Positions 8,802 through 16,903 of a stretch of 37,703 nt of DNA are shown one piece after another (position 1 is the first letter of the stretch; every line of letters starts with the position of its first letter). The DNA lies in the NCBI GenBank assembly GCA_949742535.1, contig CATJQX010000107.1:1-37703 (forward strand), read 5' to 3'. This stretch comes from an uncultured Muribaculaceae bacterium. Its GTDB lineage: Bacteria; Bacteroidota; Bacteroidia; Bacteroidales; Muribaculaceae. The position numbers and the translations under genes were made by a program. The notes under the pieces are model-generated. The model made no database searches. It saw only the letters and a program-made list of their open reading frames with translations, and had not been told where the DNA came from.

Positions 8802-10949
8802 ATGGCAGATATAAAACCGCCTACCGGCAATAAAAAACGTCCTCAGATCAAATTCAGCATGTACTGGATGTATGCGTTCATACTTCTGGTTCTTTTCGGC
8901 ATGTTCTATCTTGATGACGATTCGGTAAGGAAAAAAGTGACATATTCTGAGTTTGAGAATTATATCACCGATTCTGTTACAGCCCGTAATCACGGCATAA
9001 CCAAGATTATAGTGGACAAGCGCAAAGGGGAGGCGGAGGCGCAACTTTCTGACTCGCTTGCAGGCACGATTTTCCATAAAAGCCAGTATCGGGAAGGAAT
9101 GCCGGCATTTGTGTATACAACCCTGCCTTCTACAGACGAGTTTGCCAGAAAAATCGATCTGTGGAAACAGTCGGGCATATACACAGGTCCGGTGGATTAC
9201 GACGAGGGTAGCGATCTCTCCTCGTTCTTATGGACTTTCGGGCCGATCATATTGCTTATCGCCTTCTGGTTCATAATAATGCGCCGCATGACGAACCGCG
9301 ACGGCGGTGCCGGCGGAGTTTTCAGCGTAGGCAAATCAAAGGCCCAGGTTTTTGACAAGGACAATGCCATAAAAGTCACTTTCCAGGATGTCGCAGGCTT
9401 GTCCGAAGCAAAAACCGAGATTGAGGAAATCGTGGAATTCCTCAAGAATCCGCAGCGTTACACCAATCTTGGCGGAAAGATTCCCAAAGGCGCCCTCCTT
9501 GTGGGGCCTCCGGGAACAGGTAAGACATTGCTTGCCAAGGCTGTGGCGGGAGAGGCTAATGTGCCTTTCTTCTCAATGTCGGGTTCAGATTTCGTGGAAA
9601 TGTTTGTCGGAGTGGGTGCCTCCCGTGTCCGTGATCTTTTCCAGAAGGCCAAAGAGAAAGCTCCGTGTATTGTCTTTATCGATGAAATCGACGCTGTGGG
9701 ACGTGCACGCGGCAAGAATCCCAACATGGGATCCAATGACGAGCGTGAGAATACCCTAAACCAGCTTCTTACCGAGATGGACGGTTTCGGAACCAATAGC
9801 GGTGTGATCATTCTGGCGGCAACCAACCGTGCCGACATACTTGACAAAGCGCTTTTGCGAGCCGGCCGTTTCGACCGTCAGATATATGTGGAGCTTCCGG
9901 AACTGAACGACCGTGTGGAGATCTTCAAAGTTCATCTGAAGAATGTGAAAATTGATGACTCCGTTGATGTGGATCTTCTTGCCCGCCAGACACCGGGATT
10001 TTCCGGAGCCGATATTGCGAATGTCTGCAACGAGGCTGCGCTGATCGCGGCGCGTCATAACAAGACTGTCGTTCAGCGCCAGGATTTCATAGATGCCGTG
10101 GACCGCATAATCGGCGGCCTTGAGAAACGTTCTAAAATCACCACAGCCGAGGAGAAAAAGGCCATTGCCTGCCATGAGGCGGGGCATGCCACAGTATCCT
10201 GGAATCTCCGTTATGCAAATCCGCTGATCAAAGTGACGATAGTGCCCCGTGGAAAAGCATTGGGAGCCGCGTGGTATCTTCCGGAGGAGAGGCAGATAAC
10301 TCCTGCTCAGGCTCTCCTTGACGAGATGTGTGCCACACTTGGCGGCCGGGCTGCCGAAGAATTGTTCCTGGGACGAATCTCCACCGGTGCGGCGAACGAC
10401 CTGGAGAGAGTTACCAAGCAGGCCTACGCTATGGTCACATATTACGGAATGAGCGAAAAGCTGCCCAACCTGTCATATTATGACTCCACCGGACAGGCTT
10501 ATGGTTTCTCCAAACCATACAGCGAGGACCGTTCGCGCATGATTGACGAAGAGGTATCGCGCATTATCAACGAGCAGTATGAGCGTGCCAAAGATCTTCT
10601 GCGCACGTATGCGAAAGAACATAATACTCTTGCCGATGTGCTGTATAACCGCGAGGTGATCTTTACCGAAGATGTGGAGCGTATTTTCGGCAAGCGTAAG
10701 TGGGTGTCGCGCACCGACGAGATCCTGAAAGCGCAGCAGGAAGCTGAAAAGCAGGAAGCCGCCGCACGCGCGTCCCGTCCGGAAGCTGCCGCTTCAGACC
10801 TCTCTGCCGGTGTGGTGGATGTGGCTGCCGTTGATGTGACGCCCCCTCCAAGCATGCCTCCTATTCCCGGTGATACAGGGAAGAAAGAGGGCAACGGCGA
10901 GGATGCCACGGGCAGTGCAGAAGAACCGCATGCAGGGAAAGATAAATAA
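8802..10949 (+). CDS. ftsH: ATP-dependent zinc metalloprotease FtsH
   Basis: Membrane-anchored AAA+ protease that degrades damaged membrane proteins and short-lived regulators. There are two membrane segments (about residues 20-37 and 142-162) around a periplasmic domain. The AAA module has Walker A GPPGTGKT (235-242) and Walker B VFIDEID (291-297). The peptidase domain carries the zinc motif HEAGH (458-462). At 715 residues it is somewhat longer than E. coli FtsH, owing to an Ala/Pro/Glu-rich C-terminal tail after about residue 645. It follows rsfS, and the hemerythrin-LuxR gene starts 30 bases downstream. Confidence 0.98.
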   Translation: MADIKPPTGNKKRPQIKFSMYWMYAFILLVLFGMFYLDDDSVRKKVTYSEFENYITDSVTARNHGITKIIVDKRKGEAEAQLSDSLAGTIFHKSQYREGMPAFVYTTLPSTDEFARKIDLWKQSGIYTGPVDYDEGSDLSSFLWTFGPIILLIAFWFIIMRRMTNRDGGAGGVFSVGKSKAQVFDKDNAIKVTFQDVAGLSEAKTEIEEIVEFLKNPQRYTNLGGKIPKGALLVGPPGTGKTLLAKAVAGEANVPFFSMSGSDFVEMFVGVGASRVRDLFQKAKEKAPCIVFIDEIDAVGRARGKNPNMGSNDERENTLNQLLTEMDGFGTNSGVIILAATNRADILDKALLRAGRFDRQIYVELPELNDRVEIFKVHLKNVKIDDSVDVDLLARQTPGFSGADIANVCNEAALIAARHNKTVVQRQDFIDAVDRIIGGLEKRSKITTAEEKKAIACHEAGHATVSWNLRYANPLIKVTIVPRGKALGAAWYLPEERQITPAQALLDEMCATLGGRAAEELFLGRISTGAANDLERVTKQAYAMVTYYGMSEKLPNLSYYDSTGQAYGFSKPYSEDRSRMIDEEVSRIINEQYERAKDLLRTYAKEHNTLADVLYNREVIFTEDVERIFGKRKWVSRTDEILKAQQEAEKQEAAARASRPEAAASDLSAGVVDVAAVDVTPPPSMPPIPGDTGKKEGNGEDATGSAEEPHAGKDK

Positions 10950-10979
10950 TTGTTTTTTTCAGAATTTCAGAGGGTGTAA

Positions 10980-11942
10980 ATGCATCAGACGGTCAAATTA
11001 GGGTCAGATACCCCCATGCGGAAAATCATTGCGGCTGATCCCTCGCTGCTTATGGTAATGGCGCGTTTCAACATACCTTTGGGGTTCGGAGATAAGACCG
11101 TGGCAGAGGTGTGCGGTGAGCGTGGCATTGACCTGCCCACGTTTCTCAATACGATCAGATTTATGTCCGGAGAGCATTACAGTTATGAGGACATACATCT
11201 CGGGCAGTTCATGGATTATCTGAAAAATGCCCACAATTATTTTCTCGCGTTCATATTGCCTATGATCAGGCGTAAGCTGATAGAGGCGATTGACTGTTCG
11301 GCTACGGATGGTCTCGGGATTCTGATCCTTCGTTTTTACGACGAATATGTAACAGAAGTGCGTAAACATATGGAAATTGAGAATGCGAAAGTGTTTCCAT
11401 ATGTGGAGCGGCTCATGAAAGGGGAGCGTACACGTGACTTCTCCATCGAGCGTTTCGCTTCGCACCATGTACACATTGACTCGAAGCTTAAAGAATTGAA
11501 AGATATCATCGTTCAGTATTATCCCGGTGCCGGCAACGATCTCTTGAATTCAGCTCTGTTTGATATCATAACCTGCGAGCATGATCTGCGGCTTCATTGT
11601 CAGGCTGAAGACATTCTGTTCGTGCCGGCAGTAAAGGCGCTTGAACGGAAAACAGCGACGGACAGCTCGAAGACATTGGCCGATGATGGCGCATCAGTAT
11701 CTGCCGGGGGGGATTCGGGCAAATCTTCAGGGCTTTCAGAACGTGAGCGAGAGATAGTGTGCCTTGTAGCAAAAGGGTTGAGCAACAAGGAAATCGCGGC
11801 ACAGTTATACCTCTCTGTGCATACTGTGACAACCCACCGGCGCAATATAAGCGCCAAGTTGCAGATCCATTCAGCCGCAGGACTTGCGATTTTTGCCATT
11901 GTCAACGGACTGATATCTCCTGATGAAATCAGTATATGCTGA
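10980..11942 (+). CDS. hemerythrin (ScdA/YtfE-like) protein fused to a LuxR-type DNA-binding domain
   Basis: A 320-residue three-part protein. Residues about 10-58 resemble the ScdA N-terminal domain of iron-sulfur repair (RIC) proteins, without the usual double cysteine. Residues about 78-215 form a hemerythrin-like helical bundle with candidate di-iron ligands in the expected spacing: H85, H130 and E134 (HMEIE), H162/H163, H206 and E210 (HCQAE). After a Ser/Gly/Asp-rich linker, residues 252-312 are a LuxR-type helix-turn-helix (LSEREREIVCLVAKGLSNKEIA, then HTVTTHRRNISAKL). RIC proteins respond to nitric oxide and oxidative damage, so a direct redox/NO-responsive transcription factor is likely (inference). 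It starts 30 bases after ftsH, either in its operon or as an independently controlled regulator. Confidence 0.9.
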   Translation: MHQTVKLGSDTPMRKIIAADPSLLMVMARFNIPLGFGDKTVAEVCGERGIDLPTFLNTIRFMSGEHYSYEDIHLGQFMDYLKNAHNYFLAFILPMIRRKLIEAIDCSATDGLGILILRFYDEYVTEVRKHMEIENAKVFPYVERLMKGERTRDFSIERFASHHVHIDSKLKELKDIIVQYYPGAGNDLLNSALFDIITCEHDLRLHCQAEDILFVPAVKALERKTATDSSKTLADDGASVSAGGDSGKSSGLSEREREIVCLVAKGLSNKEIAAQLYLSVHTVTTHRRNISAKLQIHSAAGLAIFAIVNGLISPDEISIC

Positions 11943-12007
11943 TTTGGATGCATAAATATGTTCTTTAACACATATGGGTCTGCCTTAATGTTTTTTAGCT
12001 GATAATA

Positions 12008-12039
12008 TATGTAAATCAGAATTTTTTATATTACTTTTG
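12008..12039 (+). promoter_or_regulatory. promoter of the TM2/agmatine cassette
   Basis: TACTTTTG at 12032-12039 matches the -7 consensus, and TATG at 12008-12011 matches three of four -33 positions with 20-base spacing. Transcription from near 12046 would place the whole repeat element at 12115-12217 in the 5' leader. Just upstream, an imperfect CTGAT/ATCAG hairpin (11999-12019) followed by six T residues may weakly terminate the preceding gene. Confidence 0.55.
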
Positions 12040-12114
12040 TGAGTAAAGTTACTTATCATATATTAATTTAGCGGTTGCAACCTTTCTCCCTTTATATACC
12101 GTCTGATTTATAGA

Positions 12115-12217
12115 TAAGCAAGTCATGGAAACTATTGTGCATATGAAATCATTCTGCGTGCCGTATTTCCGCCGTGGTTTTCGGCGATAATATAAAATGG
12201 TTTGTATGACTTACTTA
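12115..12217. repeat. nested inverted-repeat element, short copy
   Basis: A 103-bp element whose ends are inverted repeats: TAAGCAAGTCAT on the left against ATGACTTACTTA on the right, with similarity continuing about 10 bases inward. Inside is a smaller hairpin (CGCCG...CGGCG) followed by GATAATATAAAAT. The ends, the ATTCT...CGCCG block and the GATAATATAAAAT block also occur in order in the 186-bp element at 15054-15239, so both belong to one family; this copy lacks most of the hairpin core. It lies 37 bases before the TM2 gene, probably inside its transcript. Confidence 0.8.
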
Positions 12218-12254
12218 AGTAAAAAGTTTCTATCACTATTTTAATATAAGCAAT

Positions 12255-12803
12255 ATGAAAATTTGTCCTTATTGCGGGGGAGTGGCAAACGATAATGCTA
12301 CATCCTGCCCGAATTGCAATCGTCCGTTGGCTCCCGTACAGGGCGGCGGCGCATATGGCAATGGACATTCCGGCCAATCAAACACACAGGCAGGTGGCGC
12401 CTATGATTACTCAAATGGGTACAATCAGAACCAGGGCAATCAGAACTACGGGAATCATAACCATAATGACTATTACAGTTCCCAGCAGAACTATTACGGT
12501 CAGCAGCAGGGGCATCCATATGGCGATCCTTACGGCGACAGAAACAATCCTTTCGACGAAGGGCCTGAAGGGAAAAGCCGTGGAGTGGCAGCTCTCCTTG
12601 CCATAATCCTGGGCGGTCTTGGGGTGCATTATTTTTATCTCGGCAAGGTCGGGGCCGGTCTGCTTACCATCCTTCTTACTTTTGTGACGTGCGGTTTGTG
12701 GCAGGTACTTACCTTGATTCAGGGTATCTTGATGTTCTGTATGACAAACGAGGAATTCCGCCGGAAATATGTGCTCAATCCGGCATTCTTCCCTCTGTTC
12801 TGA
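12255..12803 (+). CDS. zinc-ribbon TM2-domain membrane protein with N/Q/Y-rich linker
   Basis: A 182-residue protein with three parts. The N-terminus is a zinc ribbon (C4, C7, C18, C21 in two CPxC knuckles). Residues about 30-98 form a low-complexity linker very rich in Asn, Gln, Gly and Tyr, prion-like in composition. The C-terminus is a TM2 domain: about 110-128, then LGGLGVHYFYLGKVGAG and a second segment to about 160. TM2 proteins occur widely but have no agreed biochemical role. It is the first gene of the run leading to agmatine deiminase; 24 bases separate it from the next ATG. A scaffolding or sensing role in the membrane is possible but not shown. Confidence 0.85.
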   Translation: MKICPYCGGVANDNATSCPNCNRPLAPVQGGGAYGNGHSGQSNTQAGGAYDYSNGYNQNQGNQNYGNHNHNDYYSSQQNYYGQQQGHPYGDPYGDRNNPFDEGPEGKSRGVAALLAIILGGLGVHYFYLGKVGAGLLTILLTFVTCGLWQVLTLIQGILMFCMTNEEFRRKYVLNPAFFPLF

Positions 12804-12827
12804 TATGTGACTAAAAAAAATTTCAGG

Positions 12828-13061
12828 ATGGAGGATATCACAGAATTGTTTATCGAGATATTGACACAGGCCGGCAGTACCGATATGGCGGAAGCCGAGT
12901 TCAAGAAAATGATCGGTTCTGATGATGAACTTCATAAGCAGTACCGCGAATGGTGTCATGAGAACGGCAGCAGCGAGCGTATGGGATTTCTTGATTTTTG
13001 CGAGGAGTACATCAGCGGACGCGAGGAGGCCTGGGACAGTCTAAACGATTATGACGAATGA
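12828..13061 (+). CDS. small acidic hypothetical protein
   Basis: A 77-residue soluble protein, rich in Glu and Asp, with no membrane segment or signal peptide; I recognise no family. The ATG at 12828 is chosen over a GTG at 12807, which would add seven basic residues. It reads as helical (MEDITELFIEILTQAG, then FCEEYISGREEAWDSLNDY). Its stop codon overlaps the start of agmatine deiminase in the sequence ATGA, so the two are probably translationally coupled, which supports a real gene. Confidence 0.75.
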   Translation: MEDITELFIEILTQAGSTDMAEAEFKKMIGSDDELHKQYREWCHENGSSERMGFLDFCEEYISGREEAWDSLNDYDE

Positions 13062-14113
13062 AACAAAACGCGATTGACAGCTCTTCAATCAGGGTACCGG
13101 CTGAGTGGGAGGCTTATGATACCGTAATGGTGGCATGGCCTCACGGCGATACCGACTGGGCGCCGATGCTTGAGGAGGTGGAGAAATGTTATGTAAATAT
13201 AGTGCGCGAGATAGAGGCGGCAGGGTTGCGTGCGCTTATTGTGACGCCGGAACCGAAGCATGTGGCTGACTGTCTCGGAAATATTCCGGCAGACAGTATT
13301 ATTCTGTTTGAATGCCAGACCAATGACACATGGACACGTGACTATGGTGTCATTTCGGCGTATGACGGAAACGGAATGCCATTGGCGATTGATTTCCGTT
13401 TCGACGGATGGGGGCTTAAGTTCGCATCGAATCAGGATAATCTTGTGACCCTCCGGATGCTGGAAAAAGGGCTGCTTACGCGGAATTATGTGAGTCGCCT
13501 TGACTACACGTTCGAGGGGGGCTCTATGGAGATGGATGGCGCGGGAACAATGCTTAGCACCTCGCATTGCCTTCAGTCGCTCAACAGAAACGGATACCGC
13601 AGCGCCCGGCAGCTCGAAGAGTATTTCAGACAGTCGCTTGGCATAGACCGGCTTCTGCTGCTTGAGCACGGACATCTTGAGGGAGACGATACTGACAGCC
13701 ATATAGACACTCTTGCACGTTTTGCTCCGGGCGACACGATCCTTTATGTCAAATGTTACAATCAGGCAGATCCCCATTACGAGGAATTGCGTCTGATGGA
13801 GGAGGAACTGGCGTCATTAAGGACAATGGATGGAAATCCATACAATATGATCGGTCTTCCTCTGCCTGATGCAATATATGATGAGGATGGTGACAGGCTT
13901 CCCGCCACATATGCCAACTTCCTGGTTACGCCTTCCAGGGTGCTTATGCCGACATACGCACAGCCGGACAATGATCTGCTTGCAAAGCAGATGCTCCAGA
14001 TTGCGTTTCCCGACAGGGAGATCGTGGGGATAGACTGCAATGCCCTGATCCGTCAGCACGGTTCGCTGCATTGCGCTACGATGCAGTTGCCGAAGGGTAT
14101 TCTCAGAGTGTAA
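13058..14113 (+). CDS. aguA: agmatine deiminase
   Basis: Hydrolyses agmatine to N-carbamoylputrescine and ammonia in the arginine-to-putrescine route. This is a 351-residue member of the peptidyl-arginine-deiminase-like family. Landmarks in order: MVAWPHGDTDW near the N-terminus, the guanidine-binding segment TWTRDYGVI, FEGGSMEMDGAG, then GHLEGDDTDSHID with the catalytic histidine, and the nucleophile Cys339 in GSLHCATMQLP near the end. It overlaps the preceding small gene by four bases and is followed after 18 bases by the next enzyme of the pathway. The arginine decarboxylase that would supply agmatine is not in the window, so agmatine may also come from outside the cell or from diet (inference). 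Confidence 0.96.
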   Translation: MKQNAIDSSSIRVPAEWEAYDTVMVAWPHGDTDWAPMLEEVEKCYVNIVREIEAAGLRALIVTPEPKHVADCLGNIPADSIILFECQTNDTWTRDYGVISAYDGNGMPLAIDFRFDGWGLKFASNQDNLVTLRMLEKGLLTRNYVSRLDYTFEGGSMEMDGAGTMLSTSHCLQSLNRNGYRSARQLEEYFRQSLGIDRLLLLEHGHLEGDDTDSHIDTLARFAPGDTILYVKCYNQADPHYEELRLMEEELASLRTMDGNPYNMIGLPLPDAIYDEDGDRLPATYANFLVTPSRVLMPTYAQPDNDLLAKQMLQIAFPDREIVGIDCNALIRQHGSLHCATMQLPKGILRV

Positions 14114-14131
14114 AAGAGACAGTAGTAACAG

Positions 14132-15019
14132 ATGGATAGAATTCTTAAAGTAGGAATAATACAGCAGGCCAATGGCGCCGATACCGGCGAGAACAGGAAG
14201 CGCCTTGCCGAGAAGATAAAAAAACTTGCGTCCGAGGGCGCCGAACTGGTAGTGAATCAGGAATTACACGATTCATTGTATTTCTGTCAGACAGAAAATG
14301 TGGATCTGTGCGGTCTTGCAGTAGCGATACCCTCGGAGACGACTGAATTTTATGCCGCTCTTGCCAAAGAAGCGGGGGTGGTGCTAGTGACTTCACTGTT
14401 TGAAAGGCGTGCGCCGGGACTTTACCACAACACTGCCGTTGTGTTTGAGAAAGACGGCACTATGGCCGGTAAGTATCGCAAGATGCATATTCCGGATGAT
14501 CCGGCATATTATGAAAAATTTTATTTCACTCCCGGTGATCTCGGTTTCGAGCCGATACAGACATCTGTGGGTAAGCTCGGTGTGCTTGTATGTTGGGACC
14601 AGTGGTATCCCGAAGCTGCCCGTCTTATGGCCTTGAAGGGAGCTGAAATTCTCATATATCCCACGGCGATAGGCTGGGAATCATCTGACACTTCTGAGGA
14701 AAAGGAGCGTCAGCGTCAGGCATGGATTACGGTACAGAGAGGACATGCTATAGCCAACGGACTCCCTGTAGTTGCCGTGAACCGTGTGGGGCATGAGGCT
14801 GATCCATCGGGATGTACGAACGGCATTACCTTCTGGGGCAATTCGTTTGTAGCCGGTCCGCAGGGTGAGTTTGTGTTTGAAGCGCCTGATGACTGCGAGA
14901 CTGAGGCAGTGATCGATGTAGACATGACCCGTTCGGAGCAGGTGCGCCGGTGGTGGCCTTTCCTGCGTGACCGCCGTATTGAGAACTATGGAGGTCTTAC
15001 GAGCCGTTTTCTTGATTGA
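14132..15019 (+). CDS. aguB: N-carbamoylputrescine amidase
   Basis: Nitrilase-superfamily enzyme converting N-carbamoylputrescine to putrescine, CO2 and ammonia. The 295-residue protein has the catalytic triad E44 (NQELHDSLYF), K117 (KYRKMHIPDDP) and C154 (VLVCWDQWYPEAAR). The PDDPAYYEKFYFTPGD segment and the C-terminal ENYGGL are typical of the plant/bacterial AguB subgroup. It directly follows agmatine deiminase, completing the two-step conversion. The 186-bp repeat element begins 34 bases after its stop. Confidence 0.96.
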   Translation: MDRILKVGIIQQANGADTGENRKRLAEKIKKLASEGAELVVNQELHDSLYFCQTENVDLCGLAVAIPSETTEFYAALAKEAGVVLVTSLFERRAPGLYHNTAVVFEKDGTMAGKYRKMHIPDDPAYYEKFYFTPGDLGFEPIQTSVGKLGVLVCWDQWYPEAARLMALKGAEILIYPTAIGWESSDTSEEKERQRQAWITVQRGHAIANGLPVVAVNRVGHEADPSGCTNGITFWGNSFVAGPQGEFVFEAPDDCETEAVIDVDMTRSEQVRRWWPFLRDRRIENYGGLTSRFLD

Positions 15020-15053
15020 CAACCGGTTTTGTCCGGATCTCTCTAATTTATAA

Positions 15054-15239
15054 TAAGTAAGTCATGAAAATTATTACGCATAAAATATCTAATCAGGCTT
15101 TATATTCTCTGTGGCATTCTTTCGCCGCTTTTTGCCCTCATCTTCAGTCGTGTAGCCCGCTACACTCCTTCATCTTCGGACAAAAATCGTCTGAAAGCAT
15201 GCTCTCGGATAATATAAAATAATTTCCATGACTTACTTA
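15054..15239. repeat. nested inverted-repeat element, long copy
   Basis: A 186-bp element with terminal inverted repeats of about 22 bp: TAAGTAAGTCATGAAAATTATT at the left, a one-mismatch reverse complement at 15218-15239 on the right. Inside is a second nested fold: CGCTTTTTGCCC (15126-15137) pairs with GGACAAAAATCG (15178-15189), around a perfect 7-bp hairpin GTGTAGC/GCTACAC (15150-15165) flanked by two copies of TCATCTTC. It ends four bases before the ATG of the AAA-DUF4435 gene. No coding capacity. This is a small non-autonomous (MITE/REP-like) repeat or a structured RNA element. Confidence 0.85.
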
Positions 15240-15243
15240 TGCC

Positions 15244-16809
15244 ATGAAATTTCTTCTTCCTCCAAAATCTGACGGAACAGGTATAGAACTGCCTGAGGAT
15301 GTCAGGCAAGTTACTGTTATCGGCGCCAACGGAAGCGGCAAAACCCGTTTTACGGAATATCTGCAGGACAAACTGGGAAATTCCGTATTCCGTGTTTCCG
15401 CTCTTGAGGCATTGAGTGAAATCGGACGCAACCAGACTCAGAGGGGATCCATTGACTGGATTTATAACAAGGCGCTTTCTTCACCTACTTTTCTGCATCG
15501 GGACGCGCTTACGATGTTCGAGCGTCTTATGACACTTCTTCTCAACGAGGAGATGGAAAAACTGGTGGCATATAAAGTGGCTGTGGCACGTGGAGAGGAT
15601 GCTGTTTTTCCAGAGTCGCGCCTTGATGCTGTCATAAAGCGGTGGCAGGAGATTTTCCCGGACAATCATGTGCTGCGGGAAGGGGGTGGTCTCCTCTTCT
15701 TACGTGACGGAGACGCCCAGGCATATTCCCAAAAACGGTTGTCGCATGGGGAAAAAGCCGTGCTGTTTTATTTCGGGTCTGTCCTTTTCGCACCAGTCAA
15801 CGGTACAGTATTTGTGGATAATCCCGGTATGTTCCTCCACAGCTCGCTGTTGCGCCGGCTGTGGGATACGATAGAGGGTATGCGCCCTGACTGCAGGTTT
15901 GTGTATACGACGCATGATGTGGATTTCGCCGCGTCCCGTTCTGAAAATGTTATTGTCTGGGTGAGGTCATACAATCCTGATACCAATACCTGGGATTATG
16001 ATATATTGCCTCCTGAGGCCGGTCTGTCGGAAGAGGTATATATGGCTCTGATCGGCGCCCGCCGTCCGGTCATGTTCATTGAAGGGGATGCCACACATTC
16101 TATCGACGCCAAGCTGTATCCGCTTATTTTCAAGGATCATTCCGTAAAGGCACTCGGAAGCTGCAACAAAGTGATAGAGGCAACCAGGGCTTTCAATGAT
16201 CTCAAGGCTTTTCACCATCTTGAGAGCTTCGGTATCGTGGACCGAGACAGACGTGACGAGCAGGAGGTTAAGTATCTCCGCGGCAAAAACATCTTTGTTC
16301 CGGAAGTAGCCGAGATAGAGAATATCCTCATGCTCGAGGATGTGGTAAAGGCTGTGGCCCATTTTGGCGGCAGAGATCCGCATAAGGTTTTCCATGTGGT
16401 GAAAGAGGCGGTGGTTAAACTGTTCCGGCATGATCTGCGCCAGCAGGCGCTTCTGCATACACGCCACAGGGTGAAGAGAACCGTGGAGTATCGTGTCGAC
16501 GGGCGTTTTACCAACATCAACGCCCTTGAGGAACATATGAACTCTCTTGTAAAAGAGATTAATCCCAGAGGCCTGTATGAGAAATTCTGCCGTGAATTCT
16601 CGTCGTATGCCGCAAATGAGGATTATGCGTCGATTCTGAAAGTGTATAACCAGAAATCAATGGTGCCACGTTCCAATGTGAGCACGCTGTGTGGACTGTC
16701 GGGCAGCAAAGAAGCCTATGTGCAGACCATACTTTCAATTCTCAAGACAGATCTTCCGGATGCCTGGCGTATACGCCGTGCCATACACCGCTGTTTCGGT
16801 ATAGATTGA
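15244..16809 (+). CDS. AAA/ABC-type ATPase fused to DUF4435 (TOPRIM-like) domain
   Basis: A 521-residue protein. The N-terminal ABC/SMC-like ATPase has Walker A GANGSGKT (27-34), signature-like LSHGEK (166-171), a Walker B strand VFVDN (189-193) and an H-loop TTHDVDF (H224). The Walker B catalytic glutamate is replaced by Asn193; the usual DEPE reads DNPG. From about residue 272 the DUF4435 domain shows FIEGD (E280), IVDRDRRDE (D333, D335) and VPEVAEIENIL, the acidic positions expected of a TOPRIM nuclease. Separate AAA ATPase and DUF4435 proteins form the PARIS anti-phage system (AriA, AriB); single-chain versions of this layout are known. Whether this copy is defensive or a conserved housekeeping protein cannot be told from sequence; codon use looks like the neighbours. 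It stands alone, between a repeat element and a long hairpin. Confidence 0.85.
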   Translation: MKFLLPPKSDGTGIELPEDVRQVTVIGANGSGKTRFTEYLQDKLGNSVFRVSALEALSEIGRNQTQRGSIDWIYNKALSSPTFLHRDALTMFERLMTLLLNEEMEKLVAYKVAVARGEDAVFPESRLDAVIKRWQEIFPDNHVLREGGGLLFLRDGDAQAYSQKRLSHGEKAVLFYFGSVLFAPVNGTVFVDNPGMFLHSSLLRRLWDTIEGMRPDCRFVYTTHDVDFAASRSENVIVWVRSYNPDTNTWDYDILPPEAGLSEEVYMALIGARRPVMFIEGDATHSIDAKLYPLIFKDHSVKALGSCNKVIEATRAFNDLKAFHHLESFGIVDRDRRDEQEVKYLRGKNIFVPEVAEIENILMLEDVVKAVAHFGGRDPHKVFHVVKEAVVKLFRHDLRQQALLHTRHRVKRTVEYRVDGRFTNINALEEHMNSLVKEINPRGLYEKFCREFSSYAANEDYASILKVYNQKSMVPRSNVSTLCGLSGSKEAYVQTILSILKTDLPDAWRIRRAIHRCFGID

Positions 16810-16835
16810 TCCCGCAGAAACTTTAAAGAACTTCC

Positions 16836-16889
16836 AAACGTTATATATCATAGAGGAATACAGATATTCTTCCATGGTATATAACGTTT
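16836..16889. terminator. 54-base near-perfect hairpin upstream of the DUF4136 lipoprotein
   Basis: Arms 16836-16860 and 16865-16889 pair over 25 positions (22 Watson-Crick, two G-T, one mismatch) around a four-base CAGA loop. The outer stem is AAACGTTATATA. Only four T residues follow on the plus strand, so it may be a terminator for the ATPase gene, an mRNA end stabiliser or a repeat relic. It ends 14 bases before the lipoprotein ATG. Confidence 0.6.
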
Positions 16890-16903
16890 TAACTTATGCG
16901 CGT

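Noticed and set aside
15054-15239. Reading the long repeat as a single CRISPR repeat or a riboswitch
   Set aside because: There is no repeat-spacer periodicity and no cas gene; the terminal inverted repeats and the second, shorter copy fit a dispersed repeat family better than a known riboswitch class.
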